Below are positions 16,885 through 25,935 of a DNA stretch of 64,000 nucleotides, piece after piece. Origin of the DNA: Acetobacteraceae bacterium (GTDB lineage: Bacteria; Pseudomonadota; Alphaproteobacteria; Acetobacterales; Acetobacteraceae); contig DNXO01000001.1 of the NCBI GenBank assembly GCA_003506895.1, positions 37,426-101,425 of the forward strand, in the 5' to 3' direction. Below the pieces are notes generated by a model. The model was not told the origin of the DNA, did no database searches, and saw only the letters and a program-made list of their open reading frames with translations. Made by a program: the position numbers and the translations under genes. The number at the start of each line of letters is the position of its first letter. Position 1 is the first letter of the stretch.

Positions 16885-17385
16885 CTGTAAAACTCCTTGT
16901 TGTACGTGCCGTCGTTATCGTGGGTTTCGGACAATGCCACTGTCCGACTCTCTTGCCGGCCAGACCGTGCGTTTGTTTCATCGTCAAATCGGCCAGCCAT
17001 GCCCGATCGGGGCACATATCGCGGTGCTTGCCTGGCGTTTCTTCGGTGTCCCAAGGTCGCGGCCCATTGACCGTCCTTCTGCTGAGCGTCCCCGCGCATC
17101 GAAAGCATAGGCCAAAGAGTGAATCGATTCGCGAACACAGATTCCGCTATTCATCGCGACGACCATAGCTGTCAACAAAAAGCAACCATTTTGGACCACA
17201 TTTGGCAAAAAAATCTTCGTGCATAGCATTTCGCACACGCATGAAAAAACCCGTCCCCGGTAGCACCTGGCCCCGCGCCCGCCTTGGATGATTCTAAGAA
17301 TTTTCAGTCATAGAAAGGGCTTTTTCTGAAGCCTGTCTCTCCGCCACGGATGGCGATGCCGCAATCCACGTCTTTTGCCGGACAA
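16885..17385. other. Intergenic region, no convincing gene
   Basis: About 500 bp between the H1-like start and the citrate-synthase-like terminator. It contains AT-rich patches and a minus-strand TTGACA (revcomp of TGTCAA near 17170) that might belong to a distant promoter of the H1-like gene. Small frames here show no known motif. Confidence 0.4.
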
Positions 17386-17426
17386 AAAGAAAGCGTGGAC
17401 AGCGTGCCTTCGCAAACCATCCACGC
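17386..17426 (-). terminator. Terminator of prpC
   Basis: GCGTGGA (17393-17399) pairs with TCCACGC (17420-17426). On the minus strand the stem is followed by TTTCTTTTTG. It lies 45 nt beyond the prpC stop. Confidence 0.6.
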
Positions 17427-17470
17427 CCACGGGATATCGACCGTTGTTTAGACTTTTGAACGACCGCGTA

Positions 17471-18625
17471 TTACCCGCGCTGATCGATCGGTACGAACTT
17501 CAAATTCTCCGGCCCAGTGTAGTTCGCGGTGGGACGGATCAGCTTGTTGTCCACGCGCTGTTCCATCACATGCGCGGCCCATCCGGACGTACGGGCGATG
17601 ACGAAAAGCGGTGTGAACATCGACATCGGAACGCCCAGCATGTGGTAGCTGATGGCCGAGAACCAATCGAGGTTCGCGAACATCTTCTTTGCATCCCACA
17701 TCGTCGCTTCGATCCTGTCGGCGATGTTGAACATCTTCATCGACCCGGCGTTCTGGGAGAGACGCCGAGCGACTTCCTTGATCACCTTGTTGCGCGGATC
17801 GGCGATGGTATAGACTGCGTGGCCAAACCCGATAACGACCTGCTTGGCTTCAATCCGCTTGCGGATATCCGCTTCGGCTTCGTCCGGCGTGGCGTAGCGG
17901 TTCTGGATCTCGAAAGAAACCTCGTTCGCACCGCCATGTTTCGGTCCACGCAGCGCGCCGATGCCCGCGACGATCGCCGAATACATATCGGCGCCCGTGC
18001 CGGCAACGACCCGGCAAGTGAACGTCGAGGCGTTGAACTCGTGCTCCGCATACAAGATCAGGGACGTGTGCATCGCACGCACGAACATCTCCGACGGCTT
18101 CTCGCCGTGCAGCAGATGCAGGAAATGTCCGCCGATGGAATCGTCGTCGGTCTCCACCTCGATGCGCTTGCCGTTATGGGCATAGTGATACCAATACAGC
18201 AGCATCGACCCCTGGCACGCCATCAGTCGGTCGGCGATATCGCGGGCACCGGGCGGGTTCTGGTCTTCCTTTTCCGGCAACACGCAGCCCAGCGCGGACA
18301 CGCCCGTGCGCATCACGTCCATCGGGTGCGACGCCGCGGGCAATGCTTCCAGCGCCAGCTTTACTGCCATCGGCAGGCCGCGAAGCATCTTCAGCTTGGC
18401 CTTGTAGCCCTTCAGTTCGGCCCGCGTCGGCAGCACGCCGTGCACCAGCAGGTAAGCGATTTCTTCGAACTCGCAGGTGTCCGCGACATCGAGGATATCG
18501 TAGCCGCGATAGTGCAGATCGTTACCCGACCGTCCGACCGTACACAGCGCGGTGTTGCCGGCGGTGACGCCGGACAGGCCGACGCCCTTCTTCGCTCTGT
18601 TTGGAAGAGTCGTTGTCTCACTCAT
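17471..18625 (-). CDS. prpC: 2-methylcitrate synthase / citrate synthase family
   Basis: 384 aa, the short type typical of 2-methylcitrate synthases. It shows the citrate synthase fold with the catalytic His regions (GPKHGGANE and GFGHAVYT) and an Arg-rich C-terminal half. PrpC condenses propionyl-CoA with oxaloacetate. It lies 32 nt behind a PrpD homologue on the same strand, which supports methylcitrate over ordinary citrate synthesis. PrpB (methylisocitrate lyase) is not in this window. A hairpin terminator follows. Confidence 0.88.
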   Translation of the reverse strand: MSETTTLPNRAKKGVGLSGVTAGNTALCTVGRSGNDLHYRGYDILDVADTCEFEEIAYLLVHGVLPTRAELKGYKAKLKMLRGLPMAVKLALEALPAASHPMDVMRTGVSALGCVLPEKEDQNPPGARDIADRLMACQGSMLLYWYHYAHNGKRIEVETDDDSIGGHFLHLLHGEKPSEMFVRAMHTSLILYAEHEFNASTFTCRVVAGTGADMYSAIVAGIGALRGPKHGGANEVSFEIQNRYATPDEAEADIRKRIEAKQVVIGFGHAVYTIADPRNKVIKEVARRLSQNAGSMKMFNIADRIEATMWDAKKMFANLDWFSAISYHMLGVPMSMFTPLFVIARTSGWAAHVMEQRVDNKLIRPTANYTGPENLKFVPIDQRG

Positions 18626-18657
18626 TGTGCGTTCCTCCTGGTTAGAGAATGCCCATA

Positions 18658-20157
18658 TTAGAGAATGCCGGGCTTGCCGACCGTCAGCGCGCCCGCCGGC
18701 AGCACGACGTTCAGTTGATGCAGGTCGCCGGCCGCCAGCTTCGGCAGATCCTGCACCGCTTCCAGGAAGCGGTTGGACTCGCGGGTGGTGATGATCCCGT
18801 CCGTCATGATCTGGAACTTGCGGATGTAGTCGTCGCGGCCGAACGGCTTGGCACCGAGCGGATGGGCGTTGGCGACGGCCATTTCGTCTTCCAGCTTGCT
18901 GCCGTCACGCATGAAGATCTCCACCCGGCCGCCGAAGGACAGCTCATTCGGATCGGTCGCGCGATAGCGGCGCGTCCATTCGGGGTCTTCCGTCGTTTCG
19001 ATCTTGTGCCACAGCTTCACTGTATCCGCTCGGCCGGCGCGCTTCGGCGCGTAGCTGTCAACGTGGTGCCAGGTGCCGTCCTGCAGAGCGACCGCGAAGA
19101 TGTACATGATCGAGTGGTCCAACGTCTCACGGCTGGCCTTCGGGTCCATCTTCTGCGGATCGTTGGCGCCGGTGCCGATCACGTAGTGGGTGTGATGGCT
19201 GGTGTGGATCACGATCTTCTCGACGGCGTCGAAGTTATCGATCTTCTCCCGCATGCGGAACGCCAGGTCGATCAGCGCCTGTGACTGATACTCGGCGCTG
19301 TGCTCCTTGGTGTAGCTGTCCATGATCGCCCGTTTGGCTTCGCCAGGGGCCGGCAGCGGCACGACGTAACGGGCCTTCGGGCCATCGAGCATCCACGCGA
19401 TGACGCTGTCCTCTCCCTCATAAATCGGGCTGGGCGCGCCCTCGCCGCGCATCACGCGGTCAACCGCCTCGATCGCCAGCTTGCCGGAGTGCGCGGGCGC
19501 GTAGGCCTTCCAGGAGCTGATCTCGCCCTTGCGGGACTGGCGGGTGGTGAAGCTGACATGCACCGCCTGTTGGACGGCCTGATAGATGACGTCTTGCTTG
19601 AGACCCAGCAGCGTTCCGATACCGGCGGCCTGGGCGGGGCAAAGATGCGCGATGTGGTCGATCTTGTGCTCATGCAGGCAGATGGCGCGCACCAGGTCGA
19701 TCTGGATTTCGTAGCCGGTGGCGATGCCGCGGATCAGGTCGCGGCCGGATTTTTCCAGTGTCTGCGCGACCGCCAGGATCGGCGGGATGTTGTCGCCGGG
19801 ATGCGAGTAGTCGGCGGCCAGGAAGGTGTCGTGCATGTCCAGCTCGCGCACCGCCACGCCATTGGCCCAGGCGGCCCATTCCGGGCTGACGCGCGTGGAG
19901 GATTTCACGCCGAACACCGACGCGCCGCCCTTGTTCGGACGGGCCAGCGCCATGTCGCGCGCCGACACGATGGGATGGCGATTGGTCGAGGCGATCGCGA
20001 CGGAGGCATTGTCGATGATCCGGTTGATGATCATCGCCGTGACGTCCTTGGTCACCGCCACCTTGTCGGCGGCGACGCCGGCGATCTTCCACGCGAGTTG
20101 GTCTTCCCGTTTCAAGCCGGCCTTCGACGGGCTGACCTTCACATCATAATCGATCAT
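18658..20157 (-). CDS. prpD: 2-methylcitrate dehydratase (MmgE/PrpD family)
   Basis: About 499 aa. I start at the ATG at 20157 (MIDYDVKVSPSK) because GGAGAAG lies just before it; an ATG at 20169 is 4 codons upstream. The MmgE/PrpD fold is shown by the N-terminal DKVAVTKDVTAMIINRIIDNASVA helix region, DLVRAICLHEHKIDHIAHL and the conserved KAYAPAHSGKLAIEAV stretch. It dehydrates 2-methylcitrate to 2-methyl-cis-aconitate in propionate catabolism. First gene of a prpD-prpC operon. Divergent from the carbamoylase-type amidase at 20300. Confidence 0.88.
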   Translation of the reverse strand: MIDYDVKVSPSKAGLKREDQLAWKIAGVAADKVAVTKDVTAMIINRIIDNASVAIASTNRHPIVSARDMALARPNKGGASVFGVKSSTRVSPEWAAWANGVAVRELDMHDTFLAADYSHPGDNIPPILAVAQTLEKSGRDLIRGIATGYEIQIDLVRAICLHEHKIDHIAHLCPAQAAGIGTLLGLKQDVIYQAVQQAVHVSFTTRQSRKGEISSWKAYAPAHSGKLAIEAVDRVMRGEGAPSPIYEGEDSVIAWMLDGPKARYVVPLPAPGEAKRAIMDSYTKEHSAEYQSQALIDLAFRMREKIDNFDAVEKIVIHTSHHTHYVIGTGANDPQKMDPKASRETLDHSIMYIFAVALQDGTWHHVDSYAPKRAGRADTVKLWHKIETTEDPEWTRRYRATDPNELSFGGRVEIFMRDGSKLEDEMAVANAHPLGAKPFGRDDYIRKFQIMTDGIITTRESNRFLEAVQDLPKLAAGDLHQLNVVLPAGALTVGKPGIL

Positions 20158-20299
20158 TTTCTTCTCCATCGTGTTCGGCCCCCCAAAACTCAGGCCAATC
20201 GCCGTGCTTCGTAGTGTCGGTGTCGCGGAACGGCAAGTAAGGGTGATTGCTTAGCTGCGTAGTCGTGGCATCCTGGCTCCGTCTTAGCAGGAGGTTTTG

Positions 20300-21286
20300 T
20301 TGTCTCGCATCATCACCGTCGCGGCCGCCCAGATGGGGCCAATCCAGAAGGCCGAACCACGTTCCGTTGCTGTCGAACGCATGGTCAGGCTTATGGAACG
20401 GGCGCACAAGCGTGGCGTGGAATTGGTCGTGTTTCCAGAACTGGCACTAACGACCTTCTTTCCCCGTCACTACCATCAGGACATCAGCGAGGCGGATTCC
20501 TGGTTCGAAACATCCATGCCTTCGAATGAAACCGCCCCGTTATTCGATGCGGCCAGGCGCTACGGAATTGGTTTCCACCTCGGCTATGCCGAGGTCGCGC
20601 ACGAGGCCGACGAAACCGGCAATGTCCGCAAGCGCCATTTCAACACGTCGATACTGGTCAGCCCTGAAGGCGACATCCTGCTCAAATACCGCAAAGTACA
20701 TCTGCCCGGGCATGCGGAATACGACCCCAAACGCGTCGTCCAGCATCTGGAGAAGCGCTATTTCGAGGTCGGCAATCTTGGCTTTCCGGTGATCCGGGCG
20801 CCGATGGGCGGACTGGATGGCATCAATATGGGGATGATGATCTGCAACGACCGCCGCTGGCCGGAGGCTTGGCGCGTGCTGGGTCTGCAAAGCGTCGAAC
20901 TCGTCGCCCTGGGCTACAACACCCCCAGCCTGAACATGGAAGCCGGCGGGTTCGAGGCGCATCATCTGCGGGTGTTCCACTCGCATCTGTCAATCCAGGC
21001 GGGCTGCTACCAGAACGCCTGCTTCGCCGTGGCGACGGCCAAGGCGGGAACCGAAGACGGGGCGGAGTTGTTCGGCCACTCCATCATCGTCAATCCGCAA
21101 GGGGAGATCGTGGCGATGGCGTCCAGTTGGGACGACGAACTAATCACCGCCGATTGCGACCTGGACATGTGTAACCTGGGCCGCACGACGATCTTCGCAT
21201 TCGACAAGCACCGCCGCCCGGAGGCTTACGGACGCATCACCGGCCAGATTGGCGCGGTGGCGCCGGAGGTGTGGAAAAAAGCGTAG
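20300..21286 (+). CDS. N-carbamoyl-D-amino-acid hydrolase-like nitrilase superfamily amidase
   Basis: 328 aa from a TTG at 20300, 5 nt after GGAGG (a TTG at 20297 is too close to that site). The nitrilase triad is visible: E47 (VVFPELAL), K132 (YRKVHLPG) and C182 (MICNDRRWPE). CNDRRWPE with the preceding HLEKRYFEVGNLG insert is typical of D-carbamoylases, which split N-carbamoyl-D-amino acids into the D-amino acid, CO2 and ammonia. Cytoplasmic. Divergent from prpD, so no operon partner. With the M20 carbamoylase at 3685 and two racemases the window has several pieces of a hydantoin-type route, but no hydantoinase. Confidence 0.87.
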   Translation: MSRIITVAAAQMGPIQKAEPRSVAVERMVRLMERAHKRGVELVVFPELALTTFFPRHYHQDISEADSWFETSMPSNETAPLFDAARRYGIGFHLGYAEVAHEADETGNVRKRHFNTSILVSPEGDILLKYRKVHLPGHAEYDPKRVVQHLEKRYFEVGNLGFPVIRAPMGGLDGINMGMMICNDRRWPEAWRVLGLQSVELVALGYNTPSLNMEAGGFEAHHLRVFHSHLSIQAGCYQNACFAVATAKAGTEDGAELFGHSIIVNPQGEIVAMASSWDDELITADCDLDMCNLGRTTIFAFDKHRRPEAYGRITGQIGAVAPEVWKKA

Positions 21287-21316
21287 GCCCGTTGGGCGAG
21301 GCTGTCCGATCCCGTT

Positions 21317-21338
21317 ATGGTGGGCCTGCGCTCGCCAT
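21317..21338. repeat. REP-like palindrome, copy 2
   Basis: ATGGTGGGC-CTGC-GCTCGCCAT followed by GACG. It differs from the copy at 9469-9490 at two positions, which still pair through G-U. Lies 30 nt after the amidase stop. Confidence 0.65.
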
Positions 21339-21520
21339 GACGATATTGGTCCTGCACGTCAAACTGCCGCCCACAAGGCCTCCGGCCAGCTTTACGCAGC
21401 CAAGCGCATCGATCGCGGGTGCGATCCACAGGCCCCTTGCAACCCCCATGCTGCATCGCAACATAGCGGCTGGGCGGCGTTCATTGACCCAAGAGATTTG
21501 GGACCCAGGGGATTCTGGCT

Positions 21521-22915
21521 ATGAATGTCGCACTGTCGTTTTCCAACGACCACGCAGCGAGCCCAACGTCAAACCCGCGAACCACTCCGCATCTCAGAGA
21601 CGTCTCCGAGACGATGCTCTGGGCGCTTTATAATCGCGCCGCGGAGGCCGGGCGGCCCGACGGCGTCCTGACAGATCCCGATAGTGTCAAAATCTACGAA
21701 GCGATCGACTACGACTTCCAGCGGCATTTCGGCGATCCCGCGGGCTCTCTCGCCGTGCGCGGCGCCGCAATCGACCTGGTCTTGCGGCGATGGCTGAAGC
21801 GCCATCCCGACGGATTGATTGTGTCACTGGGAGAGGGTCTGGAGACCCAGGCCCGGCGTGTCGATAACGGTACAATGCGTTGGCTATCCGTGGATCTGCC
21901 GGAGGCGATCCAGTTCCGGGAGCAATTCCTGAAACCGACCGACCGCTTTCGCCACATCGCCGTCAGTGCGCTTGATACCGCCTGGATGGATGGCTTGGAT
22001 ACTTCGCGCGGCGTTTTCATCGTTGCCCAGGGCCTGCTGATGTATTTACAGCCGGAAGCGGTGCGCCAATTGTTGTCCGCCATCGCGGATCGGTTCACGG
22101 GCGCGGAGATGGTTTTCGATGTCGTGCCGCGTTGGTTTTCCCGCCTGACGATGATCGGGCTGCAACAAACAGCGCACTACCGGTTGCCACCCATGCCATG
22201 GGGCCTCGATCGTGACGAAGCCGCGGCCATCTTGCGGCGGTGGCACCCGCGTTTCACCGATGTCGCGTTCCTTGCCTATCGAATGCCACGAGGGCCGTTG
22301 CACCTGTGGGAGCCGATGAGCCGCCTGTTTCCGATGCTCCGGACTGAACGTCCAAGCCTGATACACCTTACAATCGGAACGGCACCCTGCCTTTCCACAA
22401 CCAGGATAAACGACATGATTTCAAACCAAGCGGGTGCGCCAAACCCCGGCACCATGAGCGACATGGTTGCGCTGGCCAAGCAGACCGCCGGCAGCGGCAG
22501 CGATCTTGCCGTTGCCGCGGGACAGGTCATCGCCAAGCGCGTTGCACTCGGGGTCGCTGCCGCGGTCAATCCGATCGCGGCGGATCATGCCGAGTTTGCC
22601 CGCATGGTTCCGGAAAAGGTGGGGGCTTTCTCGGCCGCCGGCGTGGTCATGGTCGCGCGGTCCGAAGAAGCACGCAGCCACATCACCCGGTTCGCAACCC
22701 ATGAGGTCATGACGGCCGCTCGGGCTACGTTCGAAATGGCCACTTACCTCAACCCTCTCTCGGTGATGGAGGCACAGGGCCGGTTCGCCCGCGCCTGGTT
22801 TGATCGGGCCAGTTCCAACTTCATGGCCTTGGGTATGATGGCGCTCAAGGCGCAGGCAGACGCGTTGAGTCCGCTTCAGAACGCGGTCGCGGCAAACACT
22901 GAACGGCTGACTTAA
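21521..22915 (+). CDS. Fusion: LCM-type SAM-dependent methyltransferase + phasin domain
   Basis: 464 aa in one open frame. Residues about 1-286 are a class I methyltransferase of the leucine carboxyl methyltransferase/PPM2 type (SLGEGLETQARRV at 102-114 and WLSVDLPEAI at 121-130 as SAM-binding motifs). Residues about 310-464 are a helical phasin-like domain (LAVAAGQVIAKRVALG, then HAEFARMVPEKVGAFSAAG), of the kind that coats polyhydroxyalkanoate granules. At the junction an ATG at 22415 has AGGA 8 nt upstream, so a free phasin could also be made by internal initiation. This is either a true fusion or two genes joined by loss of a stop. The methyl acceptor is unknown. Confidence 0.75.
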   Translation: MNVALSFSNDHAASPTSNPRTTPHLRDVSETMLWALYNRAAEAGRPDGVLTDPDSVKIYEAIDYDFQRHFGDPAGSLAVRGAAIDLVLRRWLKRHPDGLIVSLGEGLETQARRVDNGTMRWLSVDLPEAIQFREQFLKPTDRFRHIAVSALDTAWMDGLDTSRGVFIVAQGLLMYLQPEAVRQLLSAIADRFTGAEMVFDVVPRWFSRLTMIGLQQTAHYRLPPMPWGLDRDEAAAILRRWHPRFTDVAFLAYRMPRGPLHLWEPMSRLFPMLRTERPSLIHLTIGTAPCLSTTRINDMISNQAGAPNPGTMSDMVALAKQTAGSGSDLAVAAGQVIAKRVALGVAAAVNPIAADHAEFARMVPEKVGAFSAAGVVMVARSEEARSHITRFATHEVMTAARATFEMATYLNPLSVMEAQGRFARAWFDRASSNFMALGMMALKAQADALSPLQNAVAANTERLT

Positions 22916-22930
22916 CCGTTCCACGACTTC

Positions 22931-22959
22931 GTCATGGTTCGGGATGTCCGCGCCATGAC
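22931..22959. repeat. Inverted repeat between convergent genes
   Basis: GTCATGG (22931-22937) and CCATGAC (22953-22959), the same ends as the larger palindromic repeats at 42418 and 49847. No T-run; lies between the fusion gene and a racemase gene. Confidence 0.4.
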
Positions 22960-22973
22960 GATTTGCTTGCAGC

Positions 22974-23624
22974 CTACCCTTTCGCCCCTGAGACCGCCCC
23001 TATCGCCAGCACGGCGGCGGCGGCGGCCGGCTCGATCACCGGCAGGCCCACCGCCTCCGCGACCGCTGCCTGATGATGCGCCATCCCGGTGCAGCCCAGG
23101 ATGATCGTCTCGGCCCCCATCTTCGCAAGCGCCAGCCCGGCGCCGATCAACGCCGACCGCGCGGCGTCGGGGTCGAGCAGGGTGTCCATCGACACGTTCA
23201 GCGCGACCTCGCCGGCCAGTCGGTCCTCCAGTCCCATCGCCCGCAGCGCGGCGCGATGCCTGGCCTTCGAGGCCTCGACGATCGCGATCACGCCAAACCG
23301 TTCCGCCCGCGCCACCGCCGTCGCGATCGCCGACCGGAAAATGCCGAACACCGGCCGAGCGGTGGCTGTCCGCACCGCCTCGATCCCGGGATCGGAAGCA
23401 CACGCCACGACGAACGCATCCGCATCGGAACGCTCGACCAGCAGACACATCGGCTCCACCACCGCGTGCCAGTCCCGCCACGTATAGATCGCAGGCGGCC
23501 CTTCTTTCAGCGTGACTACGTCCAGAACCGGCCCGCCAGGAAAACGAAACGGCGCGATGGCGGCGGAGATCCCGGCTGTACAGGCCTCGGAGCAGTTCGG
23601 ATTGATAACCAAAATACGTGCCAT
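22974..23624 (-). CDS. Asp/Glu/hydantoin racemase family protein
   Basis: 216 aa. N-terminal ILVINPNCSEACTAGI, then VVACASDPGIEAV (first Cys) and ILGCTGMAHH (second Cys) are the hydantoin/maleate-isomerase/Asp racemase superfamily signatures; the spacing is closest to hydantoin racemase-like proteins (HyuE/AroM group). Likely interconverts D- and L-5-substituted hydantoins or related acids. Not in an operon: convergent with the fusion gene. Different from the aspartate racemase at 8265 in its N-terminal motif. Confidence 0.83.
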   Translation of the reverse strand: MARILVINPNCSEACTAGISAAIAPFRFPGGPVLDVVTLKEGPPAIYTWRDWHAVVEPMCLLVERSDADAFVVACASDPGIEAVRTATARPVFGIFRSAIATAVARAERFGVIAIVEASKARHRAALRAMGLEDRLAGEVALNVSMDTLLDPDAARSALIGAGLALAKMGAETIILGCTGMAHHQAAVAEAVGLPVIEPAAAAAVLAIGAVSGAKG

Positions 23625-23751
23625 GCGCGCAGTCTTCCCCTACTGGCGACGCGGATCAAGAGAACCGATATGGTATTGCAGCGCAGCAAGGCTTATCCTG
23701 TACATCGTATTGTCGCGCTGGCTTAGCCAGCGTGGCCGGAAGGATCTGAAT

Positions 23752-24171
23752 ATGAACCCCGCTCCTTGGCAGCCGGACCGGTCTGTCGCACTCAATCCCT
23801 GGCCCCAACCACCCATGGCAACCGCTATTGGGCGTGGCTTGCTTGGGCACTGCCCGGCCTGCGGCAAATCCCATTTGTTCAACGGCTTCCTGCGCGTGGT
23901 CACCGAATGCCGCAACTGCGGCGCCCCGCTGGGCCTGGCTCGGGCGGATGACGCGCCGCCGTATCTGACCATCCTGGTGACCGGCCACGTGGTCGTGCCG
24001 CTGATGTTCATGGTCGATCGCATGAGCGAACTTTCCACCTGGGCCATGTCCGCGATCTTCCTGCCACTCACGTTCTTCATGGCGCTCGGTCTGCTTCGCC
24101 CGATCAAGGGCGGCACCGTCGGGGTGATGCTGACGCTGAACATGCTGAAAAGCGACCCAACCGAACGATGA
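23752..24171 (+). CDS. DUF983 domain membrane protein
   Basis: 139 aa from ATG 23752 with GGAAGGA before it. Has the DUF983 pattern: zinc-ribbon-like HCPACGKSHLF and CRNCGAPLG (four Cys, residues about 35-65), then two hydrophobic segments (about 73-92 and 99-116). The function of DUF983 is not known; in alphaproteobacteria it is often near heme/cytochrome or UPF0262 genes. It overlaps the start of the UPF0262 gene by 4 nt, so it opens a three-gene operon with that gene and mtnA. Confidence 0.88.
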   Translation: MNPAPWQPDRSVALNPWPQPPMATAIGRGLLGHCPACGKSHLFNGFLRVVTECRNCGAPLGLARADDAPPYLTILVTGHVVVPLMFMVDRMSELSTWAMSAIFLPLTFFMALGLLRPIKGGTVGVMLTLNMLKSDPTER

Positions 24172-24659
24172 CCGCAAACGCCGCCCGGCTGGACCGCGTC
24201 ATCCTGGACGGCGAGTCGCCCAACAACCTGTCACCGTTCATCGAGGCGGATCGGGAACAGGCGGTCGCGGATCTCGCGGCGGCCAACCATTTTGCGCCGC
24301 TGATCGGCACCGACCAGCCAGGGCCGTATGCGCTGCACCTGTCCATCGTTGAAGGTCGCCTGATCTTCGACGTCCGCGACGCCACGGGCGGCCCATTGAC
24401 CGCGATCGGTTTAGCCCTTGGACCGTTCAGGCGGCTGGTGAAGGACTATCAGCTCCTGGTCGACAGCCACATCATGGCGGTCGAGGAAGGCCGGGAGCAA
24501 CGCATCCAGGCGATCGACATGGGCCGGCGCGGCCTGCACAACGAAGGCGCGGAACTGATGACACAGCGCCTCTCCGGAAAGATCGACATTGATTTCGACA
24601 CCGCGCGCCGCCTGTTCACGCTGGTCTGCGTGCTGCACCAACGAGTTTCCTCACGATGA
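24168..24659 (+). CDS. UPF0262 family protein
   Basis: 163 aa. LDRVILDGESPNNLSPFIEADR-like start and the later GPFRRLVKDYQLLVDSH, AIDMGRRGLHNEGAE and LFTLVCVLHQR are those of the UPF0262 family, found almost only in alphaproteobacteria. Function unknown. ATGA overlaps on both sides with DUF983 and mtnA show a tight operon. Confidence 0.92.
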   Translation: MTANAARLDRVILDGESPNNLSPFIEADREQAVADLAAANHFAPLIGTDQPGPYALHLSIVEGRLIFDVRDATGGPLTAIGLALGPFRRLVKDYQLLVDSHIMAVEEGREQRIQAIDMGRRGLHNEGAELMTQRLSGKIDIDFDTARRLFTLVCVLHQRVSSR

Positions 24660-25741
24660 AAATTGACGGTATCGCCTATCGCAGCGTTTGGCTCGCGGAT
24701 GACCGCTGGTCGGTCCATATCCTGGATCAGACAAAGCTCCCCTGGTCGGTGGACATCCTGCGACTAACGACGCGGGACGAAGCGGCGCACGCGATCAAGT
24801 CCATGCAGACCCGCGGCGCGCCGTTGATCGGCGCCGTCGCCGCGTATGGGCTGTGCCTGGCGCTGCGCGCGGATGCCTCCACCGATGCGATGGAGCGCGA
24901 CGCCGCGCTGCTGAACGCAACCCGCCCCACCGCCGTGAACCTGGCCTGGGCGCTGAACCGCATGCTGACGCGCCTGCGGAACACGCCGGTAGCGGAGCGG
25001 GTCGCCACCGCCTACGCCGAAGCCGCCCTGATCGCCGATGAGGATGCCGCCCAGAACGAGGCGATCGGACGCCACGGCCTGAAGCTGATCGAAGCCGCTG
25101 TGCGGCCCGGCCGGCCGGTGAACGTGCTGACACACTGCAACGCCGGTTGGCTGGCGACGGTGGATTGGGGCACCGCGCTGGCGCCGATCTACACCGCGTT
25201 CAACGCCGGGATCGACATCCATGTTTGGGTCGATGAAACCCGCCCACGCAACCAGGGCGCCGCCCTGACCGCCTGGGAACTGGGCAAGCACGGCGTGCCG
25301 CACACGGTCGTCGCGGATAATGCGGGCGGCCACTTCATGCAGCACGACATGGTCGATCTGGTGATTGTCGGCGCCGACCGCGTCTCCCGTACCGGCGATG
25401 CCGCCAACAAGATCGGCACCTACCTGAAAGCACTCGCGGCGCGCGACAACAACGTGCCGTTCTGGGTCGCCATGCCGTCCACAACGATCGACTGGACACT
25501 CACCGACGGTGTGCGGGACATTCCGATCGAAGAGCGATCGGCTGCTGAAGTCACCGACATGACCGGACGCTTGGCCGATGGCACGATCGCCACCATGAGG
25601 GTGGTTTCGGCGGACAGTCCGGCCGCCAACCCTGCCTTCGACGTGACGCCGGCAAGGCTGGTGACGGGATTGATCACCGAACGGGGCCGGTGTTCGGCAT
25701 CCGAAGCTGGACTGCTGAGCCTATTTCCCGAACGCCAGTGA
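24656..25741 (+). CDS. mtnA: S-methyl-5-thioribose-1-phosphate isomerase MtnA
   Basis: 361 aa. Family motifs MQTRGAPLIG, LTHCNAGWLAT (catalytic Cys) and IVGADRVSRTGDAANKIGTY (catalytic Asp and Asn) are complete. It isomerises methylthioribose-1-phosphate to methylthioribulose-1-phosphate in the methionine salvage pathway. Last gene of the DUF983-UPF0262-mtnA operon; no other salvage gene (mtnP, mtnB) is in the window. Cytoplasmic. Confidence 0.94.
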   Translation: MKIDGIAYRSVWLADDRWSVHILDQTKLPWSVDILRLTTRDEAAHAIKSMQTRGAPLIGAVAAYGLCLALRADASTDAMERDAALLNATRPTAVNLAWALNRMLTRLRNTPVAERVATAYAEAALIADEDAAQNEAIGRHGLKLIEAAVRPGRPVNVLTHCNAGWLATVDWGTALAPIYTAFNAGIDIHVWVDETRPRNQGAALTAWELGKHGVPHTVVADNAGGHFMQHDMVDLVIVGADRVSRTGDAANKIGTYLKALAARDNNVPFWVAMPSTTIDWTLTDGVRDIPIEERSAAEVTDMTGRLADGTIATMRVVSADSPAANPAFDVTPARLVTGLITERGRCSASEAGLLSLFPERQ

Positions 25742-25770
25742 CTGGAGTCCCGGATCGGCCCCCGACACGC

Positions 25771-25908
25771 CTATTTCTTCTCTTGCTTGCCGGCTGACTT
25801 CGAATCGCCCGGCTGTGGCCGCAGGAAAGTCGAGGCAATCGCCACCGGCTTCTTGTCGGCCTTCGGCTTCTTCTCCTCGCGGCCGCGGCCGCCCCGCCCC
25901 TTCGCCAT
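25771..25908 (-). CDS. Small Lys/Arg-rich basic protein
   Basis: 45 aa (MAKGRGGRGREEKKPKADKK start). AGGAGG lies 6 nt before the ATG, a strong sign that it is translated. Contains two basic clusters around VAIASTFL and ends KSAGKQEKK. Short basic proteins of this MAKG-start type are common as hypotheticals near other genes; no function is known to me. Downstream neighbour on the same strand of the entericidin-like gene (28 nt gap). Confidence 0.75.
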   Translation of the reverse strand: MAKGRGGRGREEKKPKADKKPVAIASTFLRPQPGDSKSAGKQEKK

Positions 25909-25935
25909 CCAATCCTCCTGTTGGTTTTTTAGCTG

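Noticed and set aside
16881..17238. Small frames between the H1-like gene and prpC
   Set aside because: No ribosome site, no motif, overlapping in several frames.
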